Below are positions 48,452-55,568 of a DNA stretch of 64,000 bases, piece after piece. The notes beneath the pieces are model-generated. The model worked only from the letters and a program-made list of their open reading frames with translations. It was not told where the DNA came from and did not search any database. How positions within the stretch are numbered: position 1 is the stretch's first letter; each line of letters starts with the position of its first letter. Source of the stretch: a virus; the IMG/VR virus record IMGVR_UViG_3300027675_000005, positions 1-64,000 of that record, one strand, 5' to 3'. The position numbers and the translations under genes are program-made.

Positions 48452-48457
48452 CTCGGC

Positions 48458-48486
48458 TTGCATCTTGTAGGGAATCATGCTATGCT
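48458..48486 (+). promoter_or_regulatory. Phage promoter
   Basis: TTGCAT (48458) and TATGCT (48481), 17-bp spacer, with CATGC before the -10. It rules out starts upstream of ~48,490 for the next gene. Confidence 0.75.
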
Positions 48487-48514
48487 TGTGGTGTTCAATG
48501 GAGCACCACAAGCA

Positions 48515-48832
48515 ATGCGAATGTGGATGGTAGACCCTAAGATTCTATGTCGGAAACACTTACTGGGTGAGCATGTCGAGTTACATATGTTCGTTGGTAC
48601 AATCCAAAAGGGTGTGTCACTGGACGGCTATGTGAGTCGTGGGTTAGTTGACACCTCTAAGATTGCATCTCGGCATGAAACGTTGGTCGAGGAAATGGTA
48701 GCGCGTGGCTACAATCATCAATCTCCATTACCGTATGTGGATACGCTTGGAATAGGAAAGGTTGATCCGTTAAATTCGGCTACAGAATTGGCCCGGCGTT
48801 GTCCTGACTGTGCGAAGCTTCAAGGGGGCTAA
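48515..48832 (+). CDS. Pyrimidine-dimer DNA glycosylase-like protein
   Basis: A 105-residue protein starting MRMWMVDPKILCRKHLLGEH at 48515, downstream of the promoter. HLLGEHVELHMFVGTI and ASRHETLVEEMVARGYNHQSP match the group related to T4 endonuclease V (HLxxExxELxR and a late RGxNxxxP block). Such enzymes excise UV photoproducts. The C-terminus ends in CPDCAKLQGG, an extra Cys pair. An alternative is a relative with another base specificity. Confidence 0.7.
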   Translation: MRMWMVDPKILCRKHLLGEHVELHMFVGTIQKGVSLDGYVSRGLVDTSKIASRHETLVEEMVARGYNHQSPLPYVDTLGIGKVDPLNSATELARRCPDCAKLQGG

Positions 48833-48833
48833 T

Positions 48834-49280
48834 ATGATCCGCTTTATTAAGGACGACGGGGGCCGTGCTGCCTGCGGATACAAAGGAAAGACAGGCGACT
48901 GCGTAACTCGATCTATCGCTATCGCTACCGGGAAACCCTATCATAAGATCTACGCCGATCTTGCGTATATCAATCTTACGATGCCTAAGACCCGGGGTCG
49001 TACAACGGTAGGCATCCACAGCGCCGCACATGGTATCTTTACCAGGAGTGTGATATTCAAACGATACATGCAAGAGATCGGTTTCGTATGGACACCAACT
49101 ATGGGCATCGGTACGGGTTGTAAAGTCCATCTACGAGCAGACGAACTGCCCATGGGCCGACTCGTCGTTAATGTTAGCAAACATCTTGTCGCTGTTATTG
49201 ATAAAGTGATACACGACGAATATGACCCTTCACGGCACGGTACCCGCTGCGTCTATGGATACTGGAAATTGGAGAAGTAG
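48834..49280 (+). CDS. Papain-like cysteine-peptidase-fold protein
   Basis: A 148-residue protein starting MIRFIKDDGGRAACGYKGKT. TGDCVTRSIAIATGKPYHKI has the Cys after a turn and before a helix as in papain-like folds. SKHLVAVIDKVIHDEYDP supplies a His and an Asp/Asn in the usual later positions. Many phages encode this short family with unknown substrate. It could process a host protein or act as an anti-defence factor, which is inference. Confidence 0.65.
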   Translation: MIRFIKDDGGRAACGYKGKTGDCVTRSIAIATGKPYHKIYADLAYINLTMPKTRGRTTVGIHSAAHGIFTRSVIFKRYMQEIGFVWTPTMGIGTGCKVHLRADELPMGRLVVNVSKHLVAVIDKVIHDEYDPSRHGTRCVYGYWKLEK

Positions 49281-49281
49281 A

Positions 49282-49500
49282 ATGGCTGTCAAAATCAAAG
49301 CCAGACTGGTGACCGCGCGCGATCTTATGCCAGGTGACTTGTTCTCGGCTGCGGGGCCCTCCTATTGGGATACCGCACTGGACAAGGGCTCGATTGGTGA
49401 GATGGTCTATATCCGTACTCGCGCCCATCCTGACCGCGCTCCGGATGCTAACGATGTGGTGTACCATATCACTATCGAAGGGAACGAGGAAACAAAATGA
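49282..49500 (+). CDS. 72-residue hypothetical protein
   Basis: Starts MAVKIKARLVTARDLMPGDL one base after the previous stop. The pattern ARDLMPGDLFSA followed by VYIRTRAHPDRAPDANDVVY suggests a small beta-barrel. It overlaps the next gene (ATGA). Confidence 0.6.
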   Translation: MAVKIKARLVTARDLMPGDLFSAAGPSYWDTALDKGSIGEMVYIRTRAHPDRAPDANDVVYHITIEGNEETK

Positions 49501-49754
49501 AGATTCGATTAGCGATGCGTCAAGAAGGAAACTTCTGGAACGCTTATCTTGCGCTCCCAGACACCATGGAGAATGCAAAACTAATTGGATCAATCATGAT
49601 GGGTGCTATTGCCCGAGATCCAAAAATTAAAAAAGATTTTATGAAGCTAATGCAACGTGTGCTCGGTAATGCTATCAAAGACACCACAGGTGAAAAGCCG
49701 AAGGACTGGGTAATCAATCCAGCACCGGAATCTGAACGCTCGGGACACTCATAA
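49497..49754 (+). CDS. 85-residue hypothetical protein
   Basis: Starts MKIRLAMRQEGNFWNAYLAL, then a helical region (ENAKLIGSIMMGAIARDPKI) and a polar end. Such short proteins occur in many phages near replication genes. Translation is coupled to the gene before. Confidence 0.6.
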   Translation: MKIRLAMRQEGNFWNAYLALPDTMENAKLIGSIMMGAIARDPKIKKDFMKLMQRVLGNAIKDTTGEKPKDWVINPAPESERSGHS

Positions 49755-49766
49755 CGGAGGACTAAG

Positions 49767-49970
49767 ATGCCAACTCTTAAAGACTACGCCTGGAACATAT
49801 TGGACAGGAAATGCCAGTGTGGTTCTGGTAGGGAACAAGAAGCACAGTATGACGGGCATGGAATCTTTCTCTGCAACACTTGTACCAAGTGCCACAAGGA
49901 AAAGATGTCCCGATATCGTTCCGACATTCACGAACGCTACGAGTGCGACGAACCGATAGAGGAGGACTAG
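49767..49970 (+). CDS. 67-residue zinc-finger-like protein
   Basis: AACGGAGG precedes ATG 49767. KCQCGSGREQ and LCNTCTKCHKEK give two Cys pairs about 20 residues apart, a zinc ribbon. Acidic C-terminus. It is followed without gap by a 25-residue membrane peptide. Confidence 0.65.
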   Translation: MPTLKDYAWNILDRKCQCGSGREQEAQYDGHGIFLCNTCTKCHKEKMSRYRSDIHERYECDEPIEED

Positions 49971-50048
49971 ATGGGTTTCTTCTTTCTCTGGCTTTGCATC
50001 TTTATTGTGTTTCTAATTCTCGCTCGTATGATATTCGGAGTAAGGTGA
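49971..50048 (+). CDS. 25-residue single-span membrane peptide
   Basis: Strong GGAGG site eight bases before ATG 49971, and the stop overlaps the next start (TGATG). The peptide MGFFFLWLCIFIVFLILARM is one transmembrane helix with a basic C-terminus. It is the first of three consecutive small membrane genes. Confidence 0.6.
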   Translation: MGFFFLWLCIFIVFLILARMIFGVR

Positions 50049-50206
50049 TGTCTGGCGGTGGGATGTTTCTAATGTTGCTACTGACCGTCCTGATGACTGT
50101 TAGCGGTGTACGCGAGATTAGTCAACAACGTTATGCAATGGGTGTGACATTGATTGCAATTCCGGCGTGTGGTTGGATCGCGTTAATGTTTGGGAGAGTA
50201 GCATGA
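50048..50206 (+). CDS. 52-residue two-span membrane protein
   Basis: The start overlaps the previous stop. Two hydrophobic segments (MFLMLLLTVLMTVSGV and GVTLIAIPACGWIALMFG) are joined by a polar loop with REISQQR. This hairpin topology fits small holins or membrane modifiers; no family match. Confidence 0.6.
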   Translation: MSGGGMFLMLLLTVLMTVSGVREISQQRYAMGVTLIAIPACGWIALMFGRVA

Positions 50207-50379
50207 AATCGCCGCCCGATGAAAACCATTCACTTGGGGGATGGCGTCCGCCACCACCGTCACCGCCTCCGATCCGTATAATCCCCGAGCCGCTTCTGTG
50301 GCGGGGCGTCGCACTCGGCGGGTTGGTCGCGGGGGTCTTGGCGCTGATGGTGATGATCCTGTTGAAGCTGATGTGCTGA
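50203..50379 (+). CDS. 58-residue C-tail-anchored protein
   Basis: The start overlaps the previous stop (ATGA). The N-terminal ~30 residues are Pro-rich and cytosolic (WRPPPPSPPPIRIIPEPL), followed by one transmembrane helix (GVALGGLVAGVLALMVMILL). Together with the two preceding genes it forms a membrane cassette of unknown role. Confidence 0.6.
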   Translation: MKSPPDENHSLGGWRPPPPSPPPIRIIPEPLLWRGVALGGLVAGVLALMVMILLKLMC

Positions 50380-50402
50380 TAAAATAAGATACAAAATAGT
50401 GC

Positions 50403-50432
50403 TTGCGTTGAGGTGAAGAGCTGTGCTTACAT
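50403..50432 (+). promoter_or_regulatory. Phage promoter
   Basis: TTGCGT (50403) and TTACAT (50427), 18-bp spacer, with CTGTGC before the -10. It serves the DUF932-like gene. Confidence 0.6.
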
Positions 50433-50484
50433 ACTGGGGCAGCAGCAAGTTATATCCAAGCTGCATCAACAATGGAGTTAGAGA

Positions 50485-51444
50485 ATGTCACACGAAGTGG
50501 AATCAATGGCCTGGGCACACGAAGTTCCCTGGCACGGTCTCGGCAACAAGGTCGAAGGAAATATCACCTGCGATGAGATGTTGGTCGCTGCTGGTATCGA
50601 CTGGACGGTCGAGGAGCTTCCTTGCTACATCATGATTGATGGCAAGAACGTTCCAGTTAATCGCAAAGCGATTGTTCGTTCCACGGACAAGAGAATCTTC
50701 ACTGTAACTGGTCTGGATTGGAAGCCCAATCAGAACAAAGTTACGATGGATTTCTTCCGCGAATACACCAAAGAAGGCGGCTGCACACTTGAGACAGCCG
50801 GTTCGCTTCGTGGCGGAAAAATCGTTTGGGCGTTGGCGCGTGTTTCCGCTGGGTTCTCACTCCAGGGTAGGGACCACGTGAAAGCGTACATTCTGATAGT
50901 ATCGCCGCACGAAGTTGGAAAGGCAATCACTGTCCGAACCACAAGCGTCCGCGTCGTGTGCGCCAATACGCTGGCGATGGCCGGTGGGGTTCACGGCAAA
51001 CACGCAGAGTATCGTCAAAGCCACACCTACAACTTCGACACCGCTGCTGCAAAGGCTTCCGTTCAACTTGTGAAGGAAGAGATCGCTCAGCTAGCTCTCG
51101 ACGCTGCGGCATTGCAACAGCTGAAGATGAGCCAGTTCGACACGTTGCGCGTCCTGGCAGAGTTCTTCCAGCCCGCGCTGCCGAACGGAACTCAGCACAA
51201 CATCGAAGAGCTGATCAACGAGCCGGACGCGCGTTCGCCCAAGCTCCAGCGTGTTCTGTGGGCAACAGAAAAGGCGCCGGGTGCGACTCCGGGCAATGGC
51301 TGGGGCGTTCTGAACGGTGTCACTTACTGGGCCGACCATATGGCAGGCAACTCCAAGGATTCCCGCCTGTTCAACAGCTGGTTGGGTGAGACTGGAAAGA
51401 AGAAAGATCAAGTCAAGGGTAAGCTGATGGAAATGATCTCTTGA
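50485..51444 (+). CDS. DUF932 / phage-plasmid-like protein
   Basis: A 319-residue protein with the DUF932 (TIGR03299-type) blocks: WHGLGNKVEGNITCDEMLVA, then GGKIVWALARVSAGFSLQGR, then VRVVCANTLAMAGG and a C-terminal NGWGVLNGVTYWADHM. The family is widespread in phages and plasmids, is expressed early, and its function is unknown. It has its own promoter and a strong terminator. Confidence 0.85.
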   Translation: MSHEVESMAWAHEVPWHGLGNKVEGNITCDEMLVAAGIDWTVEELPCYIMIDGKNVPVNRKAIVRSTDKRIFTVTGLDWKPNQNKVTMDFFREYTKEGGCTLETAGSLRGGKIVWALARVSAGFSLQGRDHVKAYILIVSPHEVGKAITVRTTSVRVVCANTLAMAGGVHGKHAEYRQSHTYNFDTAAAKASVQLVKEEIAQLALDAAALQQLKMSQFDTLRVLAEFFQPALPNGTQHNIEELINEPDARSPKLQRVLWATEKAPGATPGNGWGVLNGVTYWADHMAGNSKDSRLFNSWLGETGKKKDQVKGKLMEMIS

Positions 51445-51459
51445 GGCAGATACACGATC

Positions 51460-51495
51460 AGACAGGGTTGGGTTCTTTCCCAGCCCTGTCTTTTT
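51460..51495 (+). terminator. Strong intrinsic terminator
   Basis: AGACAGGG-TT-GGG paired with CCC-AG-CCCTGTCT (51460-51472, 51479-51491, loop TTCTTT), then TTTTATTTC. Confidence 0.92.
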
Positions 51496-51525
51496 ATTTC
51501 GGCAAAAATCGAGTTAAAATAGTCC

Positions 51526-51570
51526 TTGCAATCTGCGGCGCATTATATTATGTTGTTCTATTGTAACAAC
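51526..51570 (+). promoter_or_regulatory. Phage promoter with 5' stem-loop
   Basis: TTGCAA (51526) and TATGTT (51549), 17-bp spacer. GTTGTT...AACAAC (51552-51557, 51565-51570) would form a hairpin near the transcript start. It drives the Lys/Ala-rich protein gene. Confidence 0.65.
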
Positions 51571-51587
51571 GAGTAAAGGAGATCCAC

Positions 51588-52157
51588 ATGAATGATGCTA
51601 CAAAGGCACCCGATTGGGCTGCACCTCCGTCCGCTGGTGGCGCCGTCGCGGCTCCGGCCGATGATCCTGCTGTGAAAGCTCAGAAGGAGCAGGAAGCGGC
51701 TGCGAAGAAGCTCGAGCGTGAGCAGAAGAAGGCCGCTAAGGACGCGGAGAAAGCTGCCGCCGCCGAAGCCAAGGAAGCCGCCAAGGCTGCCAAGGCCCAG
51801 GAGAAGGCCGACAAGCAGGCTCAGAAGGAAGCTGCGATGCTTGCCCGCAACGAGGCGAAGGCCGCCAAGGCTGCTCAAAAGGAGCAGGCAAAGCAGCCGG
51901 AGCAGAACGGCATCCGTCGTCCGAAGCCGGACGGTGAGTGCGGTAAGGCGTGGGCGCTGTTCGATCAGCTGTCTGCAAGCAAGGGTGCTCCCGTTGCTGC
52001 GGCTGAGATCCGCGCTGCTCTGCCACAGCATTCGCATCTGAACGAAGGCAACGTCAAAGCGGAATACCCGCGTTGGAAGAAGTTCCACGGTCTGTCTGGT
52101 ACCATCCAGCCGACCGCGCCGCTTGCTCCGACGCCCCAGCCTCAGGCCACTGCCTGA
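51588..52157 (+). CDS. Lys/Ala-rich protein with small C-terminal domain (nucleoid-protein-like)
   Basis: A 189-residue protein with AAAGGAGATCC ribosome-binding site. Residues ~30-105 form a Lys/Ala/Glu-rich helix (EKAAAAEAKEAAKAAKAQEK), reminiscent of histone H1-like tails. Residues ~115-165 (GECGKAWALFDQLSASKGAP, ending AEYPRWKKFHG) match the C-terminal domain of the 31256 protein. G/C-ending codons and its own promoter suggest high expression. A DNA-organising role is plausible. Confidence 0.7.
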   Translation: MNDATKAPDWAAPPSAGGAVAAPADDPAVKAQKEQEAAAKKLEREQKKAAKDAEKAAAAEAKEAAKAAKAQEKADKQAQKEAAMLARNEAKAAKAAQKEQAKQPEQNGIRRPKPDGECGKAWALFDQLSASKGAPVAAAEIRAALPQHSHLNEGNVKAEYPRWKKFHGLSGTIQPTAPLAPTPQPQATA

Positions 52158-52181
52158 TCTAACGTCTCAATACCGAAACCT

Positions 52182-52207
52182 GCCCCGGAGGAATTCGCCT
52201 CCGGGGC
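52182..52207 (+). other. Perfect 10-bp stem-loop upstream of queE
   Basis: GCCCCGGAGG-AATTCG-CCTCCGGGGC. There is no T-run, so it could be a 3' mRNA end of the previous gene or a leader element of the modification operon. The preQ1/preQ0 riboswitch pattern was not seen. Confidence 0.6.
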
Positions 52208-52225
52208 TACCTCCCGGGGAGAGAC

Positions 52226-52945
52226 ATGAACGAACAAGCAATCGAGAAGTCGGTCAACCATTCTGAAGGGTTGCTCGACGTCCACAGTATCTTCTACACC
52301 ATCCAAGGCGAGGGACCCTTCAGTGGATTCCCCGCCGTTTTTATTCGGCTCGCGGGCTGCAATCTCCAATGCCCGTGGTGTGATACCGAATACACACAAG
52401 GGCGCCGCTTTGCGCATCCCGAAGTCGTTGCGGACTACGTTAGCTCGCTGAGCCTACCCGGAGGCCTCATAGTTATAACGGGCGGGGAACCGTTCAGGCA
52501 GAATCTAACTGCGCTACTTGAGCATCTGGACGATCGCAAACATCTTGTTCAGATCGAAACCAACGGCACCCTTCCACCAAGCGAATTTAAACACTATTCA
52601 AAATACCCGCGAATGGATCATTTCCACGGCGTCTATATTGTCTGCAGTCCAAAAACAGGACGTGTTAATCAGGCGATCATAAATAACGCATGTTGTTTCA
52701 AATACGTTCTCGATGCGGATAGTATGAATCCGGAAGACGGACTTCCGATTCGTGCCCTCGGCCACACTGCTAATCCCCAACTTGCTCGACCACCAGATGG
52801 TTGGGCTGAACCAATCTATCTCCAGCCTATGGATACAAAAGACCCCGCGCATAATATTCGGAACATCCAAGCTGTAACTCAGTCTTGCATGAAACACGGG
52901 TATAGGCTACAGTTACAAATTCATAAGTACATCGGAGTGGAGTAA
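52226..52945 (+). CDS. queE: QueE, 7-carboxy-7-deazaguanine synthase
   Basis: A 239-residue radical-SAM enzyme converting 6-carboxy-tetrahydropterin to 7-carboxy-7-deazaguanine. The start region SIFYTIQGEGPFSGFPAVFI is diagnostic. The Fe-S motif is CNLQCPWC (Cys 45, 49, 52; CX3CX2C), and TGGEP (85-89) is the SAM-binding block. It is the first gene of the modification cluster and ends one base into the gat-queC start (TAATG). Confidence 0.95.
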   Translation: MNEQAIEKSVNHSEGLLDVHSIFYTIQGEGPFSGFPAVFIRLAGCNLQCPWCDTEYTQGRRFAHPEVVADYVSSLSLPGGLIVITGGEPFRQNLTALLEHLDDRKHLVQIETNGTLPPSEFKHYSKYPRMDHFHGVYIVCSPKTGRVNQAIINNACCFKYVLDADSMNPEDGLPIRALGHTANPQLARPPDGWAEPIYLQPMDTKDPAHNIRNIQAVTQSCMKHGYRLQLQIHKYIGVE

Positions 52946-54330
52946 TGTGCGCAATCATGGGGGCCCTCATCTGGAGGGCGACCACCCACCATCTCATCGC
53001 GGCTAATCAAATCCTTACTGATATCGGAAATGCTAGTTTCGCTCGGGGTCGTGATGGATGGGGGTTTCATACTCAGGAGAGCAATGGACCCAACCACGAA
53101 TACAAAACAGCCGTAAGATCCATAAGTCTAAAAAAGAATCTACAATTCTTTAGTGTGACTAACTCACGCGCGGCTGTAAATCTGATCGGTAATTTCCGTG
53201 CTGAGCCCACGACGGAGTTTGTGGTCAAGAAAACAGCAAACGATCAGCAACCCTACTCACTTAATAAATGGAACATTGTTCACAATGGAACTATTGCGAA
53301 CGATAAAGTATTGCGAACAGGAGAATACCCCACCACAATTGATAGTGCTGCAATTGTTGAGCAACTTGCCAAAGTTACTGATCTACCAGATCGAATACAA
53401 GCAGAATCAGCTTTTCGAATTGTTATTTCTAAACTTAAAGGAAGCTACGCTATCCTTGCAACACATGATGACTTTCCAGATCTGATGTTTGCTGCCTGCA
53501 ATTATAGACCTATCTGGTTCACTAGACAAGAACGAGGGATCTTCTTTGCAAGCTCAAAGGATTATTTTCCAAAAGATTTTGTTTCCGAAATGCTTCAACC
53601 TTATTCCTGTTGGGTTTTTGGACCTGACCAGATTACTAGACTCGACGCTGAATCCGATTACGGCACGAGAGCTCTTATCGTATGTAGTGGTGGCATGGAC
53701 AGCGTTGTCGCTGCTACTAAAATGAAAGATGATGGATATAAGATAGAGCTAGTTCATTTTGAATACGGTTCGCGAGCTGAAGGTCCTGAAATAATAGCGG
53801 TCAAGAATGTAGCGGAATTTCTTGACGTACCGTTACACTTTATACCAATGAACATCTACGATCCCAAAGATTCCCCATTACTTCAAGCAGATAGTAAAAT
53901 TGCAGGGGGCGAAGCTGGAGCTGAATTTGCACACGAATGGGTCCCGGCGCGTAATCTTGTGATGTTATCACTCGCAACTGCGTTTGCAGAAGCTAGAGGG
54001 ATTAGTATAATCGTACTTGGTAACAATCTAGAGGAAGCAGGTGCTTACCCAGACAACGAACCTGAGTTCATTAATCGTTTTAATGATATGCTTCCATTTG
54101 CAGTCGGAGATGGAAAACGAGTTAAAGTTGTCATGCCTGTTGGTAACTATATGAAACACGAAATCGTTGCTATAGGGCACGAGGTCGGCGCTCCACTTCA
54201 CCTCACATGGAGTTGCTATCGTGCGGGTCCGATCCACTGTGGTACTTGTGGACCATGTTACATGCGTAGAACTGCATTCGAGATTAATAAGCTGCCCGAA
54301 GTTATCCAATACACAAATGGAGGAGAATAA
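52945..54330 (+). CDS. queC: GAT-QueC fusion: amidotransferase plus 7-cyano-7-deazaguanine synthase
   Basis: A 461-residue fusion. Residues 2-~235 are a class II glutamine amidotransferase with nucleophile Cys 2 (MCAIMG), RGRDGWG (34-40) and HNGT (113-116). Residues ~240-461 are QueC with PP-loop SGGMDS (248-253) and the C-terminal zinc motif CYRAGPIHCGTCGPC. QueC makes preQ0. GAT-QueC fusions replace archaeosine synthase in some archaea and occur in phages such as 9g that carry deoxyarchaeosine in DNA, so the ammonia domain probably modifies the nitrile. Confidence 0.93.
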   Translation: MCAIMGALIWRATTHHLIAANQILTDIGNASFARGRDGWGFHTQESNGPNHEYKTAVRSISLKKNLQFFSVTNSRAAVNLIGNFRAEPTTEFVVKKTANDQQPYSLNKWNIVHNGTIANDKVLRTGEYPTTIDSAAIVEQLAKVTDLPDRIQAESAFRIVISKLKGSYAILATHDDFPDLMFAACNYRPIWFTRQERGIFFASSKDYFPKDFVSEMLQPYSCWVFGPDQITRLDAESDYGTRALIVCSGGMDSVVAATKMKDDGYKIELVHFEYGSRAEGPEIIAVKNVAEFLDVPLHFIPMNIYDPKDSPLLQADSKIAGGEAGAEFAHEWVPARNLVMLSLATAFAEARGISIIVLGNNLEEAGAYPDNEPEFINRFNDMLPFAVGDGKRVKVVMPVGNYMKHEIVAIGHEVGAPLHLTWSCYRAGPIHCGTCGPCYMRRTAFEINKLPEVIQYTNGGE

Positions 54331-54331
54331 G

Positions 54332-54778
54332 ATGACCTATATCTCAACAAAGACATGGGGTCACGACATTGGGCTCTCCGCTTGCTTCCGGCAATGGAAA
54401 GCACAAAGTCATTGCAAATATCTTCACGGCTACGCTCTTTGTATTCACATTGAATTTGAATCCAAAGAATTGGATGAACGCAACTGGGTAGTTGATTTTG
54501 GTTCTCTAAAAGGTTTCAAAGGTTGGCTTGAAAATACCTTTGATCATAAGATGTTAGTAGCTGAAGACGACCCAGACCGAACAGCCTTATGCCATCTGGC
54601 AAAATTACACATCGCCAATGTAGTATTGGTACCCGATACAGGATGTGAAGCATTTGCTAAGATGATTTATGAATATGGAAAGATCTGGTTAAAAGATAAC
54701 GGCTACGCTCCACGAGTTGAAGTTCGATCTGTCGAAGTGAAAGAACACGGTGCTAACTCAGCAATCTATATGGAGTAG
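54332..54778 (+). CDS. queD: QueD-like 6-carboxy-tetrahydropterin synthase, variant zinc site
   Basis: A 148-residue protein starting at ATG 54332 after AGGAG. It keeps the catalytic Cys (28) and the His of LHG (32) in SHCKYLHGYAL, plus NWVVDFGSLK and the FDHK motif. The usual first zinc His (AAH in E. coli QueD) is replaced near LSACF (Cys 18), and the third is Tyr (HGY for HGH). Position between gat-queC and folE makes the QueD role the best call, but zinc binding must differ. Confidence 0.88.
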   Translation: MTYISTKTWGHDIGLSACFRQWKAQSHCKYLHGYALCIHIEFESKELDERNWVVDFGSLKGFKGWLENTFDHKMLVAEDDPDRTALCHLAKLHIANVVLVPDTGCEAFAKMIYEYGKIWLKDNGYAPRVEVRSVEVKEHGANSAIYME

Positions 54779-54780
54779 AA

Positions 54781-55110
54781 ATGAAACAACTTCGAGCACT
54801 AAATGAGATCCGTCAGAAGGAATGGGACCCAACTGACGTAATTACTCTCGCTTACCGGGGCAATGAACTTGCTGGCGAGATTGGAGAAGCCTGTAATGTA
54901 ATTAAGAAACTGGAACGCGAACGTCTTGGTATCCGGGGATCGCGAGCTACGATTGAACAACTCGCTGAAGAACTAGCAGATGCAGTAATCTGTCTCGATT
55001 TGATTGCTATGCAAGCCGGGATTGATCTAAACGCAGCAGTCATTAAGAAATTCAACGCCACTTCTGAGAAGTACGGACTCAGAACTAAATTCAACGGAGA
55101 TCAGACGTGA
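54781..55110 (+). CDS. MazG-like nucleotide pyrophosphohydrolase
   Basis: A 109-residue protein with the MazG EXXE...EXXD pattern: ELAGEIGEACNVIKKL (Glu 33, 36) and EELADAVICLD (Glu 64, Asp 67). These enzymes hydrolyse (d)NTPs to monophosphates. Located inside the deazaguanine cluster, it may adjust the dGTP/GTP pool or remove a non-canonical nucleotide. Four bases overlap the next start. Confidence 0.88.
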   Translation: MKQLRALNEIRQKEWDPTDVITLAYRGNELAGEIGEACNVIKKLERERLGIRGSRATIEQLAEELADAVICLDLIAMQAGIDLNAAVIKKFNATSEKYGLRTKFNGDQT

Positions 55111-55532
55111 AGATCTATCTTGCCGGTGCGATATGGGGAGTCGAAGATCCAGTTACGTGGCGTCGCAAACTTGCAGATCGTCTACCACAGGGGTGGGAAG
55201 CAATCGATCCAACACAGATTGAATTGTTTGTAGAGAACGAGCATGAAGAAGAAAAGGCCCGTGAAATAGTATCAGCAGACCTTAATGCGATCCAGATGAG
55301 TAATGCTTTCCTTGCTCGAATAGATCGACCCTCTTGGGGTACTGCAATGGAGATGTTCTACGCCTATAACCTACGGATCCCAGTCATTGGTTGGATTCCA
55401 AATCGAGAAGCAGTAAGTGAGTGGGGTGGGAAAAGAATAACGCCACCCTGGGTCAGAGCTCACTCCGATATCGTTACTTCGGACTTCGAAGTCGTTAAAC
55501 AATTCTTGCAGAATCTACTTGTAAAAGCATAA
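55107..55532 (+). CDS. Nucleoside 2-deoxyribosyltransferase-like protein
   Basis: A 141-residue GTG-start protein. KIYLAGAIWGVEDPVTWRRK, IVSADLNAIQMSNAFLARID and RPSWGTAMEMFYAYNLRIPV follow the family order, with an acidic residue in the middle and SWGTAME near the active site. The family swaps bases on deoxyribose or hydrolyses deoxynucleoside monophosphates. Within this cluster it could salvage or discard deoxyguanosine derivatives; the substrate is unknown. Confidence 0.8.
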   Translation: MKIYLAGAIWGVEDPVTWRRKLADRLPQGWEAIDPTQIELFVENEHEEEKAREIVSADLNAIQMSNAFLARIDRPSWGTAMEMFYAYNLRIPVIGWIPNREAVSEWGGKRITPPWVRAHSDIVTSDFEVVKQFLQNLLVKA

Positions 55533-55547
55533 CATCTCGCTTATAAT
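55519..55547 (+). promoter_or_regulatory. Phage promoter for folE
   Basis: TTGTAA (55519) and TATAAT (55542), 17-bp spacer, overlapping the end of the previous gene. TAACGGAG follows. Confidence 0.7.
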
Positions 55548-55568
55548 TAACCACTAACGGAGTACCCC

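Noticed and set aside
52158-52225. preQ1/preQ0 riboswitch upstream of queE
   Set aside because: Only a simple GC-rich hairpin is visible; the loop and A-rich tail of preQ1 aptamers are missing.
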